From Albula goreensis (lineage: Eukaryota; Chordata; Actinopteri; Albuliformes; Albulidae): a stretch of DNA of 64,000 nucleotides. Shown here piece by piece: positions 35,531-47,752 of this stretch (positions within the stretch are counted from its first letter, which is position 1; the number at the start of each line of letters is the position of its first letter). The translations under genes were made by a program, and so were the position numbers. The stretch lies in assembly GCA_022829145.1 (NCBI GenBank), contig CM040755.1, positions 8,441,063-8,505,062 on the forward strand, given 5' to 3'. A model generated the notes under the pieces. The model had not been told where the DNA came from, made no database searches, and worked only from the letters and a program-made list of their open reading frames with translations.

Positions 35531-36039
35531 AAAAGATGATACGGTTGAAGTCAAATTAAATTTTAAAAGCACAATTAAATGGACAGTATTCTTAGGAGGG
35601 TGATGGCCAAGTAGTGTGTATGTGTGTGTGGTGCAAAACTGCCTGTTTTCATAATTCTGCTATCTTTGTTTTAAGTGTGGATTTTTTTTTTCATGAGGAC
35701 TTATTTTGTTTGACTGGCTGTCACTGTTGCCATTATATGGCAGCTTATCTGGTTTGTATGTAACATTTTTTTCTGGAATGTTTTAGCTTCCATAATTTTA
35801 GATGATTTATTTTCTGTATATTTTTTTTATTCATTGCTAAGTTAAGATTCTGTAGAGGAGATACAAACATCTTCTTATGCTCTTTCAAATTTTCACTCTC
35901 AAAAGAAAATGGCGTTCATTTTAATGAGCTATTCATGTATGAATTTTGAGGGATTATATTATGCCTATATGTTTAACCTATTTACCTTTCAAGTGAATTC
36001 ATATATATTGCGACAGCGATATGTTATTAATGAATGGCT

Positions 36040-37100
36040 CAAGTGAATGGAAGTGATATTAAGCATTCAGAGAGGGCCATGTGGTACTTTGTAAAGCTTA
36101 GCGGCTGAGATCTCCACTCATTGAATCCACTTGGCTGAATGAATCTCAGTGGGAGCAGGGTGGATAATGTTTCAGCCGTGGTTTGTAAACTGTTTTGTTA
36201 ATAATGTGTTAGAAAAAAAGAAGGGGAAAAACGGGAAGAGAAAGGAATGGGCGGGGCTGAATAAGGAACAGTTGGGAGGGTGTGGAGCACTGCCTGTTTT
36301 GGACAGGGCCCAGTGATGCCGCCCTCTTCTTCCCCTATTCTAACAAGCCCTCGCTTAGTCACACCACCTGCCTGCACTCATTCTTCACGCGCATAACCGC
36401 CCCTGACAGGAGGAACAGACGGAACCCCCCGGCCTCAATGCCCCCCCGGGACGGGCGGTAGGCGTGTGACTGGACCCCGAGAAAAGGGGAGTCACAAATT
36501 GAGTGGTCAATAATGTTTAGATCGGAGGCGCCGCCGCCGTGTTGTAAAACAGCCACCCCCGGCCTAGGGGCCTTCATCCCCACTTTGCGCCATGTGACCA
36601 AAAACCCCCTCATCCTCTCACTAACACTTCTGGCTTTCCCTTTATGTCCAACGCTGTGTGGGCACACAGGAAGCTATCCAGCTTTTCTAACAGCCTAGAG
36701 AGAGCTTTGAAGTCCCCTCTGTCGTCCCCTTGATCATTTTTTTGTCAAATTTAAAATTCTGACGGTAAGAAGTCTTGATTTGGTCTCGCAGTCTCATCTG
36801 TGTCCTAATTTTCCCTCCTGAGCCCTGATGTCCAGAGATGGCCAGACTGGCACGTCGCTAATAAACTCTGTCCCTCTGATAGCCTTGATCCTGTGCTGTG
36901 GACAGGGATTCCCAATGGGGCCCCACAGATCATGTCTGATGAGCAGCCAAAGCCCCTCACTGATTAGCCATTTACCCCTCTTCCAGCTGATTTAGCTTAG
37001 CTGTTGCACAGCTAGGGAGAGCGCTTATTTTCTCACTCCCACAGGCCCTGTCTGCTGCCGCTTCCCTAATTGGCACTGAGAGCTATAAGGAGAAGAGTCA
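36040..37100. promoter_or_regulatory. Large candidate regulatory block
   Basis: About 1 kb of above-average GC, including CpG-bearing sequence at 36380-36600 (GGAGGCGCCGCCGCC at about 36524-36538) and many short homeobox- and SOX-like words. A 102-codon minus frame and a 61-codon plus frame overlap in the same place and neither has a domain, so I call it non-coding. Its size and composition fit a cluster of developmental enhancers, which is inference. Confidence 0.35.
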
Positions 37101-37717
37101 CAGACATGCAAGGGGATTGGTGATGACATCTGATCCAATAACTACTTATAATCTTATAATCTTGTCATCTACAGTTGACGTCTACAAAGGGCTTGCCTCG
37201 GTCCTTCATTGGGGCTCTGCTGCGGTTCTCCCTTTGTAGGAGTGTCTCTGATGCATAACGCTGTGACGAATGCATCAAAAAATGTTGACGGGCCTAAGTG
37301 ATATTACACATCGCGTTTCACAACAGGGGGAGCGTTTTTTTTTTTCCCCCCACGCATAGTTAATAAGTCCTGCACTGCCAATTCAACTCAAGCAAGTAAT
37401 CGCATGTTAGCACACATGCCTTACTGTGTATGTACAGGAAAATTCTTCAGTTGTTGGCTTGCGTGACCGATTTGCAATAAATTGATGCCTTAAAGATGGA
37501 GTAAATCAATCTGATAAAAGTAAAACCCACTGTGCCAGCTGCGAACACACTTCAACTCCAGGTTGGCCTGGTGACCATCACAAATGATCTTTCTTGGGAT
37601 ATTCCACGTACCAGCAATTCTTGGCGATATTGTATATCTTTTTATCCAGTAATTGATGAAAATAGTGTGGATGACAACACAGTGCATATTGGATAGGATT
37701 ATCTGAGCTTTCCAGGA

Positions 37718-37721
<4 letters not shown>

Positions 37722-37756
<35 letters not shown>
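37722..37756. repeat. (CA)n microsatellite
   Basis: A pure ACAC tract. It lies beside the decayed Tc1-like copy. Confidence 0.97.
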
Positions 37757-37757
<1 letters not shown>

Positions 37758-37869
37758 CATTTGAATTGTGGGTAACCTTGTTTTGATAGCTGACCCATAG
37801 GCATGGATACATTCTGTTGTTTTATGAATCAAGAAAACCGCTACAAAGGCAGGATCACTAAGCTTGTTT

Positions 37870-38360
37870 AAAGATACAGGAGGTGTGGCTGGGCTAATGG
37901 TTGTGCTGGAGGGTTCACCTCTGGCTAAGCCAAAGCCTCCTAGCAGAGGCAACCAGCCCTCTGGGAAAACTGTCTTGGTCTTCAATAAATGTTCATGATA
38001 GCAGTCCATTTACCTTAACAAGGCCACTGGCAGGTGAAAAGACCCTTCTCATCAACGATCCATCACTTACTGTAGGTATAATGGTGCTTTTCTTTGTATG
38101 CATCCTTCTCCTGATGCCAAACACCGATGGTGTGCGAGGCCAAAGAGTTCACTTTTTTGGCTCATCCAGCCATAGAACATGGCTCCAATCAAAGGGCCCA
38201 CAGCGTCTGGTGAACTTCAAGGGTGCCAGTTTATTTGTTGCATTCAGTGAAGACTCTCTTCCGGCCCTGCTTTCTTTCAGCCTGTTGGCATGGGTTTTAC
38301 ATGAGATCAAACTCTTCGGTTTGCCGACTGAGACCCTTGGAAGGCTTCCCTCACCTTCAT
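37870..38360 (-). mobile_element. Degenerate Tc1/mariner-like transposase fragment
   Basis: Read on the minus strand, frames interrupted by stops and shifts resemble the catalytic part of fish Tc1-like transposases: ...FAKTHAN..., then FYGWMS..SELFGLAHH in place of the usual W-DE-KIELFGL, then segments matching GEGCIQRKAPLYLQ and, near 37920-37990, the region of PEGWLPLL. Inverted terminal repeats were not found. The copy is inactive; several stops and at least two frame changes are needed to follow the similarity. Boundaries are approximate. Confidence 0.7.
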
Positions 38361-38446
38361 CCTCATTCTGTGTGGGGGACAGATACTCACTTCCTCTTCC
38401 TGGTTAACCACTATTTGATTATTTTTCTTAATGAAGGGAAATTGTG

Positions 38447-38622
38447 GCATGCTCTGGGAGCTCACCCTGTAGAGCACATGCCACATAAGGCCAAGGCCCC
38501 ACAGCAGCAGCCTGGGTTCAAATCCAGCCCAGGCCCCCACTGCATGCCCTCCCTCTCCCTCCCCCCACCCACCCACCATCACCATCAAATAAAAAGGGAA
38601 AAATGCCCAAAAAAGACTATCT
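38447..38622 (+). mobile_element. tRNA-derived SINE
   Basis: A pol III type-2 promoter is visible: an A-box-like GAGCTCACCCTGTAGAGC (38458-38475) and an exact B box GGTTCAAATCC (38515-38525), about 40 nt apart as in a tRNA. The tRNA-like head is followed by a C/T-rich body and an A-rich tail with AATAAAAAGGGAAAAATGCC, typical of fish SINEs. Clear target-site duplications were not identified. Confidence 0.75.
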
Positions 38623-38639
38623 TTTAAAAATAAATAAAA

Positions 38640-39640
38640 AGGAAAAATATTAAACATTACAAAAATTGTATTCCATGTTAAAAATATTTACCACAATTAA
38701 ATTACAATATTTTGAACATAAAATGTAGCTCACTATCTTTAGTTTTTATTTTGTTCAATTTAATTAACTGTAAGTGGTTTGTTTTTACAACTATTTGGGT
38801 AACACTGTAGTTAGATTTTAAATGTTAGGTTTAACTTAAAAACTATAAAAAAATGTGGGATTACATATACATGTACAGCTTGTGAGTTATGTAGATCAAT
38901 ACACCTTGGGAAAATTGGGTGAAGTAAAAAAAAAAAATTGCTTTCAACCACTATGAAAATATTTGAGCTAGTTTTCAGCCCAGTTTGAAAGTATCTTATT
39001 GTTTATTTGAGGTAGGTGTAGGCAGTATTAGTAAGTGTAACTGTGGCACCACTACGGGACAGAAGGGTGCAGATTATTGGGAGCAGCAGTACTTCAGCCT
39101 TAAAATTATGCAGCATTAGGACAAGTCCCAACTTTTTTCCTGAATTCAATTACTTTTTTTAAGTCTCTACCCCAAAGCTGATGCTGAGAACTGAATGCAG
39201 AGTGGAAATCAAGTGAGATGAGCCTTTGAAGGTGGTGGAGACTAATTATCTCTTGCTTTCGAGCTGCAAATTGAATATTGTCTGACAGGGTCATCCCTGA
39301 AGTGACGCGAAAAATGTACACAGCGTTTATTTTCTCTTTTCTTGGCAGCACTATCCCACACCTCCTAAATCTTTGCTTTGTAGTGGAATCTGCTTAGTTT
39401 TGTAAGTACACCCAGGTCCAAAAGAGCTTGGGGGAGCAGCACAAAAGTACCATTTGTACAAAGGCAAAGGCAAATCCAAAAAGAGAGCAAAATCTGGGCT
39501 GCCCTACTCTTAAGCAAACAGGCCGAGCAAAAGCATGAACTGTCCTCTCCACCCCTCCAATTACCCACGTCCAGCAGAGAGAATATGGGCGCATTGATTC
39601 ACACCAATGCAAATTCCTTTAATCCTCTGCAAACATATAA
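38640..39640. other. AT-rich non-coding, nothing recognised
   Basis: Low-complexity AT-rich start, then ordinary sequence. No gene or element that I can support. Confidence 0.5.
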
Positions 39641-40200
39641 ATCTCACATTCAGGGACAGTACTCTGCCACAGAGCCACCCAGGCAGTGGGAGTGAAGGAA
39701 TGAGGCCTGCCAGCTGTGAAAGCCTGCCTCCGTCAGGTCTTAATAAGTTAATGAGGAATATGCAAATGGCGGACTGGGGCTTATGAGATTACTGCTTGTA
39801 GGACAGCGATCCTCCCCGTCGTGTCGGCGCACTAATACAGGTGTTGGTAAACTGGCATTAGGCAGACACTCATTTCGGCCCATTCAGCCTGTGATTGCGC
39901 TCCGGACACAGCCATTTGTAACTGTGTTCACACCCCAGCAGGGGGTCTGGCCTGGACTGTGGTGGGTCCACAGTGACCGCCTATTCCAATTCCTCCATAC
40001 CAGGGGCCGCCTCTATCCATCTAAATGAGGCTCTTACAGGACTCCACTGGGCAGCTGCCAGGTACCATGCCGATGGGGTCCTTGATCCGCTTGGAAACCA
40101 CGGCCCGGCTCAGGCTTTGAATCCTTTCATCACCTCCAACGTTGCTCATGTGATTCCCATTTCTGTTGTTGCCATGTGAACTTTTATCTCCATCTGATTG
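39640..40200. promoter_or_regulatory. Candidate regulatory block with POU octamer
   Basis: About 560 bp of complex, GC-balanced DNA. A perfect octamer ATGCAAAT lies at 39760-39767 next to TAATAAGTTAATGAGG (39741-39756), and a near-CTCF word CCAGCAGGGGGT at about 39935. POU/homeobox pairing of this kind is common in neural enhancers (established knowledge); activity here is inferred. Confidence 0.35.
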
Positions 40201-43200
40201 GACCAGATGACTTGTTCTCCTTGATGCGGGGATATATGCGCATTAAAACCAAATGTTTGTCGGAGCTGGAAATTTCAGCAATGTTCATGTCCGTCATTCA
40301 TGTTCATTTAAATTGGTTAATTTCAAGTTCTGAGCTCCATTAGATATTATCTGCAGAATAAAACAAAACTTCAGTGAAGAGCTTTTGATGTGGTTATGTT
40401 GGTACTTTTTGTAGATATTGAGCCCTAACCAAGACTCTTAATAGTTGCATTGTTGATATTGCTCCTCCTTATACATTTAAATTAGAAAAAAAAACAGAAA
40501 AGTTATTTTATTCCTCTCTTTGTATCTGTATAACAACATTGCCAGTTAAGAAAATGCAGTTTGACTAATGAAAATATTCAACACACTTGAAGAAAACATG
40601 CCTGTGTTTTAACACACACCATGACTCTTAAGTGTAATATGGTCAGTATTTCTGTTACACATGCATCAGAAACTATCATTGGTACATTCACTCAATCAAT
40701 GTAGAATTGGCAACTGTGTGTAAATTTTATATCCCACAGTAAACACATGTTCATCCCAGTATTAACTTAAGGAAAGCAAAATAATCATAATTACATTAAT
40801 ATTGCTTTTTTATACAAACTCTTGATGAAATTTTGCTGAAATAACTCAGATCAAAACTCAGAGTCCACCCTAATAATTTGTCATTTCTACCTAAATGTGG
40901 ACAATGGACAAGCTGCAGGTCTAAGCTGACCCGAGAATAAGGTGTTTCTGTCACCTACCAGTAGGAAATCAACAGGTCTGGGTAAATGTAATGAAGAGAA
41001 ATACCGACTTTTGAGGACAGAAAGGCGGACACCGAACAAACAGACCATGAGATACCTCACAAAGAACATACAAAGGAACACACAAGAAGAGAAACTGAAA
41101 GTGTGCATTACCCAGGTATATGTACTTATATTTTGAATCAAAACCCCGAAACAACATAGTAATAATATGTAATAGTAACATATATTTTTTTATTTGTCTC
41201 AGTCCTTAAAAGTAGATTAAAACATACTGTAAGCAGTAAGAATATGATCAGAGTTTGCTGTTTACACTGGGCAGAAGGTTCAGTTGTTGCGAGTTTGCAT
41301 GATGAGATGTGCTGGAGACTATTCTAGGCCACATCGGTAGTTCAAAGAGGTGGCTAGGCTTTTCCATAAATGCAACAAAAGACAGACTTAAGAGAGCAAA
41401 TAGGTCTGAGGGAGCAGGCCAAACACACATTAAGTCTAAGAGGATTTTATATGTGTGAGAATCTCTCACAACGCCAGGGATTCAGGACCTGCTCTCTCTC
41501 CCTGTCCTGGGAAAGAAGAGTCTGGTCCCCCTGCTCCCCAGCCAACACTTAAAGAATTCAACAGGAGACCATCCAAATAGTCTGGCTATTGTTTTTACAT
41601 GCTCACTCAGTCCTTCACTTCCTTACCTTCATTATGCTGAGTGGTAGCTAATCATCAGAGGTTGGTATACCACTGATTTACCGATTACAAATTGAAACAA
41701 TGTAAAAAACATCAGCATTCACATTTTTTACAGTTTACTACACCGCTATATACAATTCATATTCATGCAACCATTTCGGTGTTTATGGGGTTTGTGCATT
41801 GATTTAATGCTTGAAATCAAAATAAATGAGTCAGTGAATTAGACTCATTCATACAGTATGTCTGTGCTCATTTTCTAATCAGTATCTCAAAGCTAGAGTA
41901 GCAAGCTGTGAAGCCATGGGAGATGGTAGCACACCAAACTTCAATTACCTTATTTGCGCATTTTTTATTTCTTGGGCTTATTTATTGGCGTTTTCATTCC
42001 AGACCCTGCAGAAACATAACACTTTACGCAATAGAAATATCCAGTAAATTCTAAATTGAAACTGTATGGTGATTCAGATTTTATGTCTTTTACATTACAT
42101 CCTGTTAATTTGTCATTTTACATTTCAATCAGAGAAGCCTTCAGACTTAATTTCAAAGCCCCTTTAGAGTGAATGACCTGGTTAAGTGATGAATAATTAA
42201 CATGAGTATTTGGATTTGGTGATATTGGAGTGACCAGTAATCCTATTATGCTGGCTATGGACCCATTTTGGCAGGGGAAAGCAGCGTTTGTATCTGAGGC
42301 CACACACATACTGGTCCGGCTTTCACTCCAGTTCTGATATGACTGCTCAGATTGGTTGTTACTCACATTGAGTTACATGCTTTGAGTGTTTTCGAAGCAG
42401 CGCAACTTTGTGTGAGACATTGGTTGATTTCATTAATAACCTATAATTTTAAGGCTTTTACTCCACTTCTTTTGCAGTCACATAGCCTGTGAATTGTAGG
42501 AGTCTTGGCTGTGGGACATTGTCCATGGGTCTGAGTTGTCAGGCACAGAATAAGCAGGAACAGGAATGGTAACAGAGGCCAGATAATTGATGGATGCACA
42601 GATATCTGTCATTAACAAGGGAATTTGTTTCCCCCACAAAAGTGCCTTTGCTAAAGGTTGTACCAAGCTGGACAGATGTCCCTTGCATTGACTTGCAATT
42701 TGTGCTGTTTGCTCTGGTATTTTGCAGACATGCAGTGTACAGTGGAATAAAGCTGGGATAATCCGTTTGGCCATTGAATGACTCAACTTTTCCAGCTTGA
42801 TTTCAGGCTCCAGAGCAGGTTTGAATGGCACTGAACTGCAGGCTTCGGCCAAAGCTCGTCTAAGCTGGATTGATACTTTGGGAAAGACCTTCCTTTTAGT
42901 CCAGCTGCTTCCCTGAGCTGAAGTCTGGGTGCAAACATGAAGGGTGGGACTCCGCTAAATCTCGCATTGATATGTATTATCTTTCCAAACCATTCTCACT
43001 GTTCACACTAAATCGAGTGCTCCAGGTTTCAAAACTCTACTTTTTCTTTTTTTATAGGCTGTTTTTGCTTGCTGAGGCTGTAATTTTTCAGAAACTGGAG
43101 CACTTTTGTGCATAGGTACATATGAGAATTGTATGTATTGAATTAATACAACTATTGGGTTTAGTGTTATAACTTGCTAACCATCTGAATGAACCATTAT

Positions 43201-43240
43201 ACATCATACATAATATCTGAACCATACATATTACATGTGA
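40200..43240. other. Non-coding; one unexplained 160-codon open frame
   Basis: Mostly AT-rich DNA. On the minus strand about 42957-42478 is open for roughly 160 codons, with no ATG near its start (the longest part begins at TTG). It has no recognised domain and no visible splice context. I do not call it a gene. Confidence 0.4.
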
Positions 43241-43249
43241 TGCATTGTC

Positions 43250-43770
43250 TTTAAAAGTGAATCACAGCACCTCAAAACGTGCGGTGATTAGCACAACACC
43301 ACAATCAAAAACGGACATACAACCAGAAGGTCACATTAAAAAAAAAATGACACAGGGAATTATATCGACATTGTTATCAGCTGACTCATACCGAATGACA
43401 ATCAAAGCCACAGACCAGTCAAATGGCATATTATTTTCCATTCTCCTTTTGACAGTGAGGACAGCAGATGCGGGGGAGAGAGTAGGTCATTACCAACGTA
43501 TCATTGGAAAGAGGTGCCCCTTCTGACAGTTGTACGGGATTACAAGGAGTCGGGCCTAATTGAGCTAATCCTTACAATAGGATCAGCTGTGTGGCACCTC
43601 ACCCATGGGGGGATACTCCCCGCCAGCCCGTCCCCTCTCACCAAGGCACCAAGTGCGTGCGAGCCGTGGAGGTGTCATAAGGAAACAATAACCAGCAGAT
43701 TGTGCTGTCAGGCCCCATTAATTGCTATCATTAGCATCACACTCTGGAGTCAGTAGGACTCTGGTCTTAG
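43250..43770. promoter_or_regulatory. Candidate regulatory block rich in homeodomain sites
   Basis: Complex, GC-balanced sequence with TAATTG (43557-43562), TAATCC (43566-43571), ATTAATTG (43717-43724) and ATTAGC (43730-43735). Site pairs are close together. No coding signature. Enhancer activity is inference. Confidence 0.38.
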
Positions 43771-45695
43771 CCTGGGCCCCCTCTTTGTTGGAACAGGATT
43801 GAATGTGGCAGTGTGTTCTGTCTTTAGTATTATTTTGTGATAAATGTATGTGATTAGCCTGGGGTGTCGCAATATCCATCAGAAAGGTACCTGAATTGCT
43901 TGGGTAAATGACCAGCAGAGTAAATGTGAATTGTAGGCTGTGTACAACAACCTGCACTGTAAGAGCCCATCCACTTAAGGTAAATGAATACACATTGGGA
44001 TATACAGTCTGTATATTCAAATTCCTGACTAAACAGTGGTAATATGGTGAGCATTTATTATACAAGTATAAAATAAATCCATACATGAGCAGAAACTTAA
44101 TTTTCAAAAACAACAGTCTCTTATTTGAAGTAACTGTGTAATAAAGTGGTATAAGGAAATTTTGGGAACTTCTCATTCCTGAAAGTAAGTAATTTATTTT
44201 TCTGTCACTCTCAGGCAGTGAACATTAGGGGAGAGTATCTGAGGGAGTATACATAAGTTGCTCTCTCATAACATAACTGTAAAACTTGAACACATTAAAC
44301 AATTATGGCAAGACAGCAACAATTAGTTTGCTCTGAAGCAGTGTCAGGACAGAATATATGAGCAGTGCACAGTCTATTAATTTCTCCTTAGCAGAAATTA
44401 TGAGATCCAGTACAAAATACATTTCAGCATACATATCAATGTACTGTATCATTTTAACACTTGAAATACAACATTCGCCATTTAAAGCTGGAGGGATAGC
44501 AATAGTTATTAAATGCAATATCTATATATATATTAAAAAAAAAAACTTCCACATACAGCGACTTGGGTTTTTACCAGGCCTGCGTTAAGCATCCTGTCAG
44601 TTGCTCAATGGACGACGGCGAATCAACACGTGGAACTGACAGCGACTCAACAGCAGTCACTTCCCCTCTGATGGCTGTAATGAATACCTGCTGATCAGAA
44701 CAATGGGCCGACATTCCCTTTTCATAAAAGGGTGATTAGTAGCTTCTCTTTCACAGCCACTCTGGAGAGGCCATGGCTCACAGTCCCACTGGCAAGTTGG
44801 TCAGCTACCCACATCGAGAGCAGCAGGGGTATTTGAATTCATTTGTAGCCCTGATTGTTTTATTCTTTTGGCCTCGTGTTACATGCTGAAATCTAAAAAG
44901 CAAAAGAGCAGTCCTCATTGAAAGGGGACATGTCATCTTTCGGAGTCAGTGAATGACACATGCATTCATGGGTGACAGCGTGCCAGATGGCAAACCATTT
45001 TGTTTATAATTTTAGCTCAACTTAAAGGTGTTTAATGTGGTGCCCCCTCCCTTTCCTGTTTTTTTAATCACATGCATAAAATTCAGCATAGTCAGATGTT
45101 GCTTCTACTTAGACTGATTGTGTGACGTAATTTACATTACAAAATCAAAAATAACAATCATTTTAATAGAATATTAGTGCCTCCTTGTGATTCATGTTTA
45201 ACTTAATAAGGGCCTTCTTCAGGAGACAACGTGCTTTCACTATAAAAGACGCATTCCGCAATTAATTCAGCCTTTGCTACTGAACTGGGAATAAGGTTGT
45301 GCACATGGGACTTGAACACATTGTTTAGACACAACAACTCAAAATAAATGTAAACTTACCCTATTTTAAAAGTAAAACAGACAGACTGAACAAAACTGGC
45401 ACAAAAAGTCTGGTTGCTATTTCCTTCATTTATCTACATTATTGTTGGATAACTGTTTGAGAAGTCTGAGATCTACAGAGAAGACTTAAAAATAAATTGT
45501 GCTTGCTAACAGTTTTTTCCTAAATTAAACTTCTGCAAAAGTAGACAATGCATCAGTAGAAATTCAGTGTAAAACACTTAACTTTTTCATGAACACAATA
45601 ATAAGTGTAACCAAATACACACATTTATCTGAAGTGTAGGTCCCAAAATGTTAACTGCCAATGCTGAATGGTATTAGACCAAATGGACAGACAAT

Positions 45696-45707
45696 GCCCC
45701 CTGCTGT
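45696..45707 (-). promoter_or_regulatory. CTCF-like motif, minus orientation
   Basis: Minus strand reads ACAGCAGGGGGC, 11 of 12 to the CTCF core. Motif-only call. Confidence 0.35.
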
Positions 45708-47738
45708 TGCAAATATGTAACTGCAAATGTACTGTAAACACGAATAAGCATCTGCTAAGACATATCCTGGATTAATGAAATGTAATTACATGAATAACGT
45801 CTCTAAATCACTTTAAAATAATTAAACGTGTTCATGTTGAACTCACCAGACTAATTAGGTGAAGATAAAAATGTGAGCCAGGTGAAAGGACAATTGAATG
45901 TTGATTGAATGTTGGTTATAATTAATACAACAACAAACCAGCAGCTCTAGATCAAGTTAATACTGTTAGCTGCAAACTCAAGTTCTCTGAGGTGATATCT
46001 GGTGAGGTCTGAAGTGTGCTTTTGAATATAGGCTGTTTTTCTGACAGATACATCTGTGAGACAGCAACTGATTTTTGTGAGCCTGCAGCTTCTGTTGTAG
46101 ACTGCCCACTGGTACCTCTAGTGGTAACACACCAGTACTGCAAGTATCCCTGCCTCAGCTCAGGAGTTTCTAAGTGACATAGAACTGTTCAGGTCTGTTA
46201 ATTCAAATCAAAGTGAAGAATGGAACCTGTATTTTGGTTCATATCAACCATTTATTTATTTTAAAAATTTTTCCTCCAGTGTATTTTCATTAATAAAGCT
46301 AGGAGGAAAGGCCGCAATTACAAATTCAGTAAGATGAATGCTCTTTACAGGCAGTACTTTTAAAATGAAGGAATATGGTTATTGTGGAATTTTCAGTATA
46401 ATCCAGTACATCCCTGAAGTCACAGCAGTCCAAACTATATTTCTTGATGGGATGCAGGGTGAAGCTGAATAAGGGTGATACTGGACTGAGGGTGCATGTC
46501 AGCCCATTGAAATAGAAGCATGTCAGAATGTGAAGGTGGCATGGGTGCCTCTCTATGTGCAGTGGGGGCAGTACGTTGTTCACAGGCATGTCAGAAAAAG
46601 AGCCCCTCAGCTCTATGTCCTGGGTCGGCGTTTGGGTGATTTATTTGACTAATCGGATTGGAAGTGAGCCGCTGCATTAATGTCAGTTCACATACCATCA
46701 TATGGTGGCTGTGAATTGGAGGTGGTGGCATGGAGGGCTAATCCAGAGGTAAAGCCAAATAAATTAGGGGGCTCAGTCTGATTCACTTCTTCATTCCACA
46801 GACTGTGAATGTTAAAATGATGCAATGCGCTCTCTATGAAAATTCTTAATGTCCTTTGCACTTTCAGTCAACCAAGTGGGGCTTAACCTCTTCCATGCTA
46901 GGCCCTCAGTATGTTGAGGTATTTGAGGAAAATGCATTATGCTTTATATTTCTTGTTGTGTTGATGAGAACGGTGTTTAATGCAGAAGCAGTGGCTTTCT
47001 ACATGCTCCACGAAACTAAAATTATATGTATACATTCAATATTCAAAACTGATAACTGGTTATGGGCATACAATTAAATATATGCAATTATATTTTATTT
47101 TATTTTATGAATTTTGTGATTTGTTAAAATTAAAAACATTTTATGGATTTATTTTTTTACCTTGTTTGTGGTTTTCAGTGCTGGTCCTACAGAATCACAT
47201 TGTATATTGAGGTCTCCAGACCCTCAACAAATAGGAATCTATTTATTTCAGTCAGCCAGTCTAAAATACAAACAAAAATTAAAAAGTAACCTCTTTCAAA
47301 TTTTAATTTTTTTTTTGATGAGGCATAGAAAATGACCTGACTGTATGAATGCCCTGAAATGTGAATACGGGATATCTATTTATCATGACATACAAACAAG
47401 TATCTCTGATATAATGTGACCTCATGAGTAAGTAACTTTTCAGCAGACTTTAAACTTGTCTGAGCATTTTTACATTTCAGAGGTTGTTCTTACGGTTGGA
47501 GCAAAACCAGGATTCAAAGTGGTCCTCATGACTGTCTGAGAAACCCTGCTGGAAACGAGCATCTCATATAATAGTCCCATAGTTATTTAAAGTTATTTAA
47601 AGGCTAGATTTAAATCCAGCACTGGTATTTTTCCTCTAGATAAACATTTGATTGAAAATGCATTTTGAAATATAAGTTGGACTGGGAAATCACATTGTTC
47701 TGAAATCCCCAACTAAATAAACGAATCAAAGAGGGTTA

Positions 47739-47752
47739 CCGCCCTCTAGTGG
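47739..47752 (-). promoter_or_regulatory. CTCF-like motif, minus orientation
   Basis: Minus strand reads CCACTAGAGGGCGG, a full match to the CTCF core and the same word as the plus-oriented site at 7844, except for the 13th base. The pair is convergent and encloses dbx1. Confidence 0.5.

Noticed and set aside
36359..36667. 102-codon minus-strand frame
   Set aside because: Overlaps another frame on the opposite strand in GC-elevated DNA and shows no recognisable sequence.
37901..38407. 168-codon plus-strand frame
   Set aside because: It is the antisense of the decayed Tc1-like copy.
43718..44176. 152-codon minus-strand frame
   Set aside because: AT-rich composition, no domain, no nearby splice signals that join to anything.
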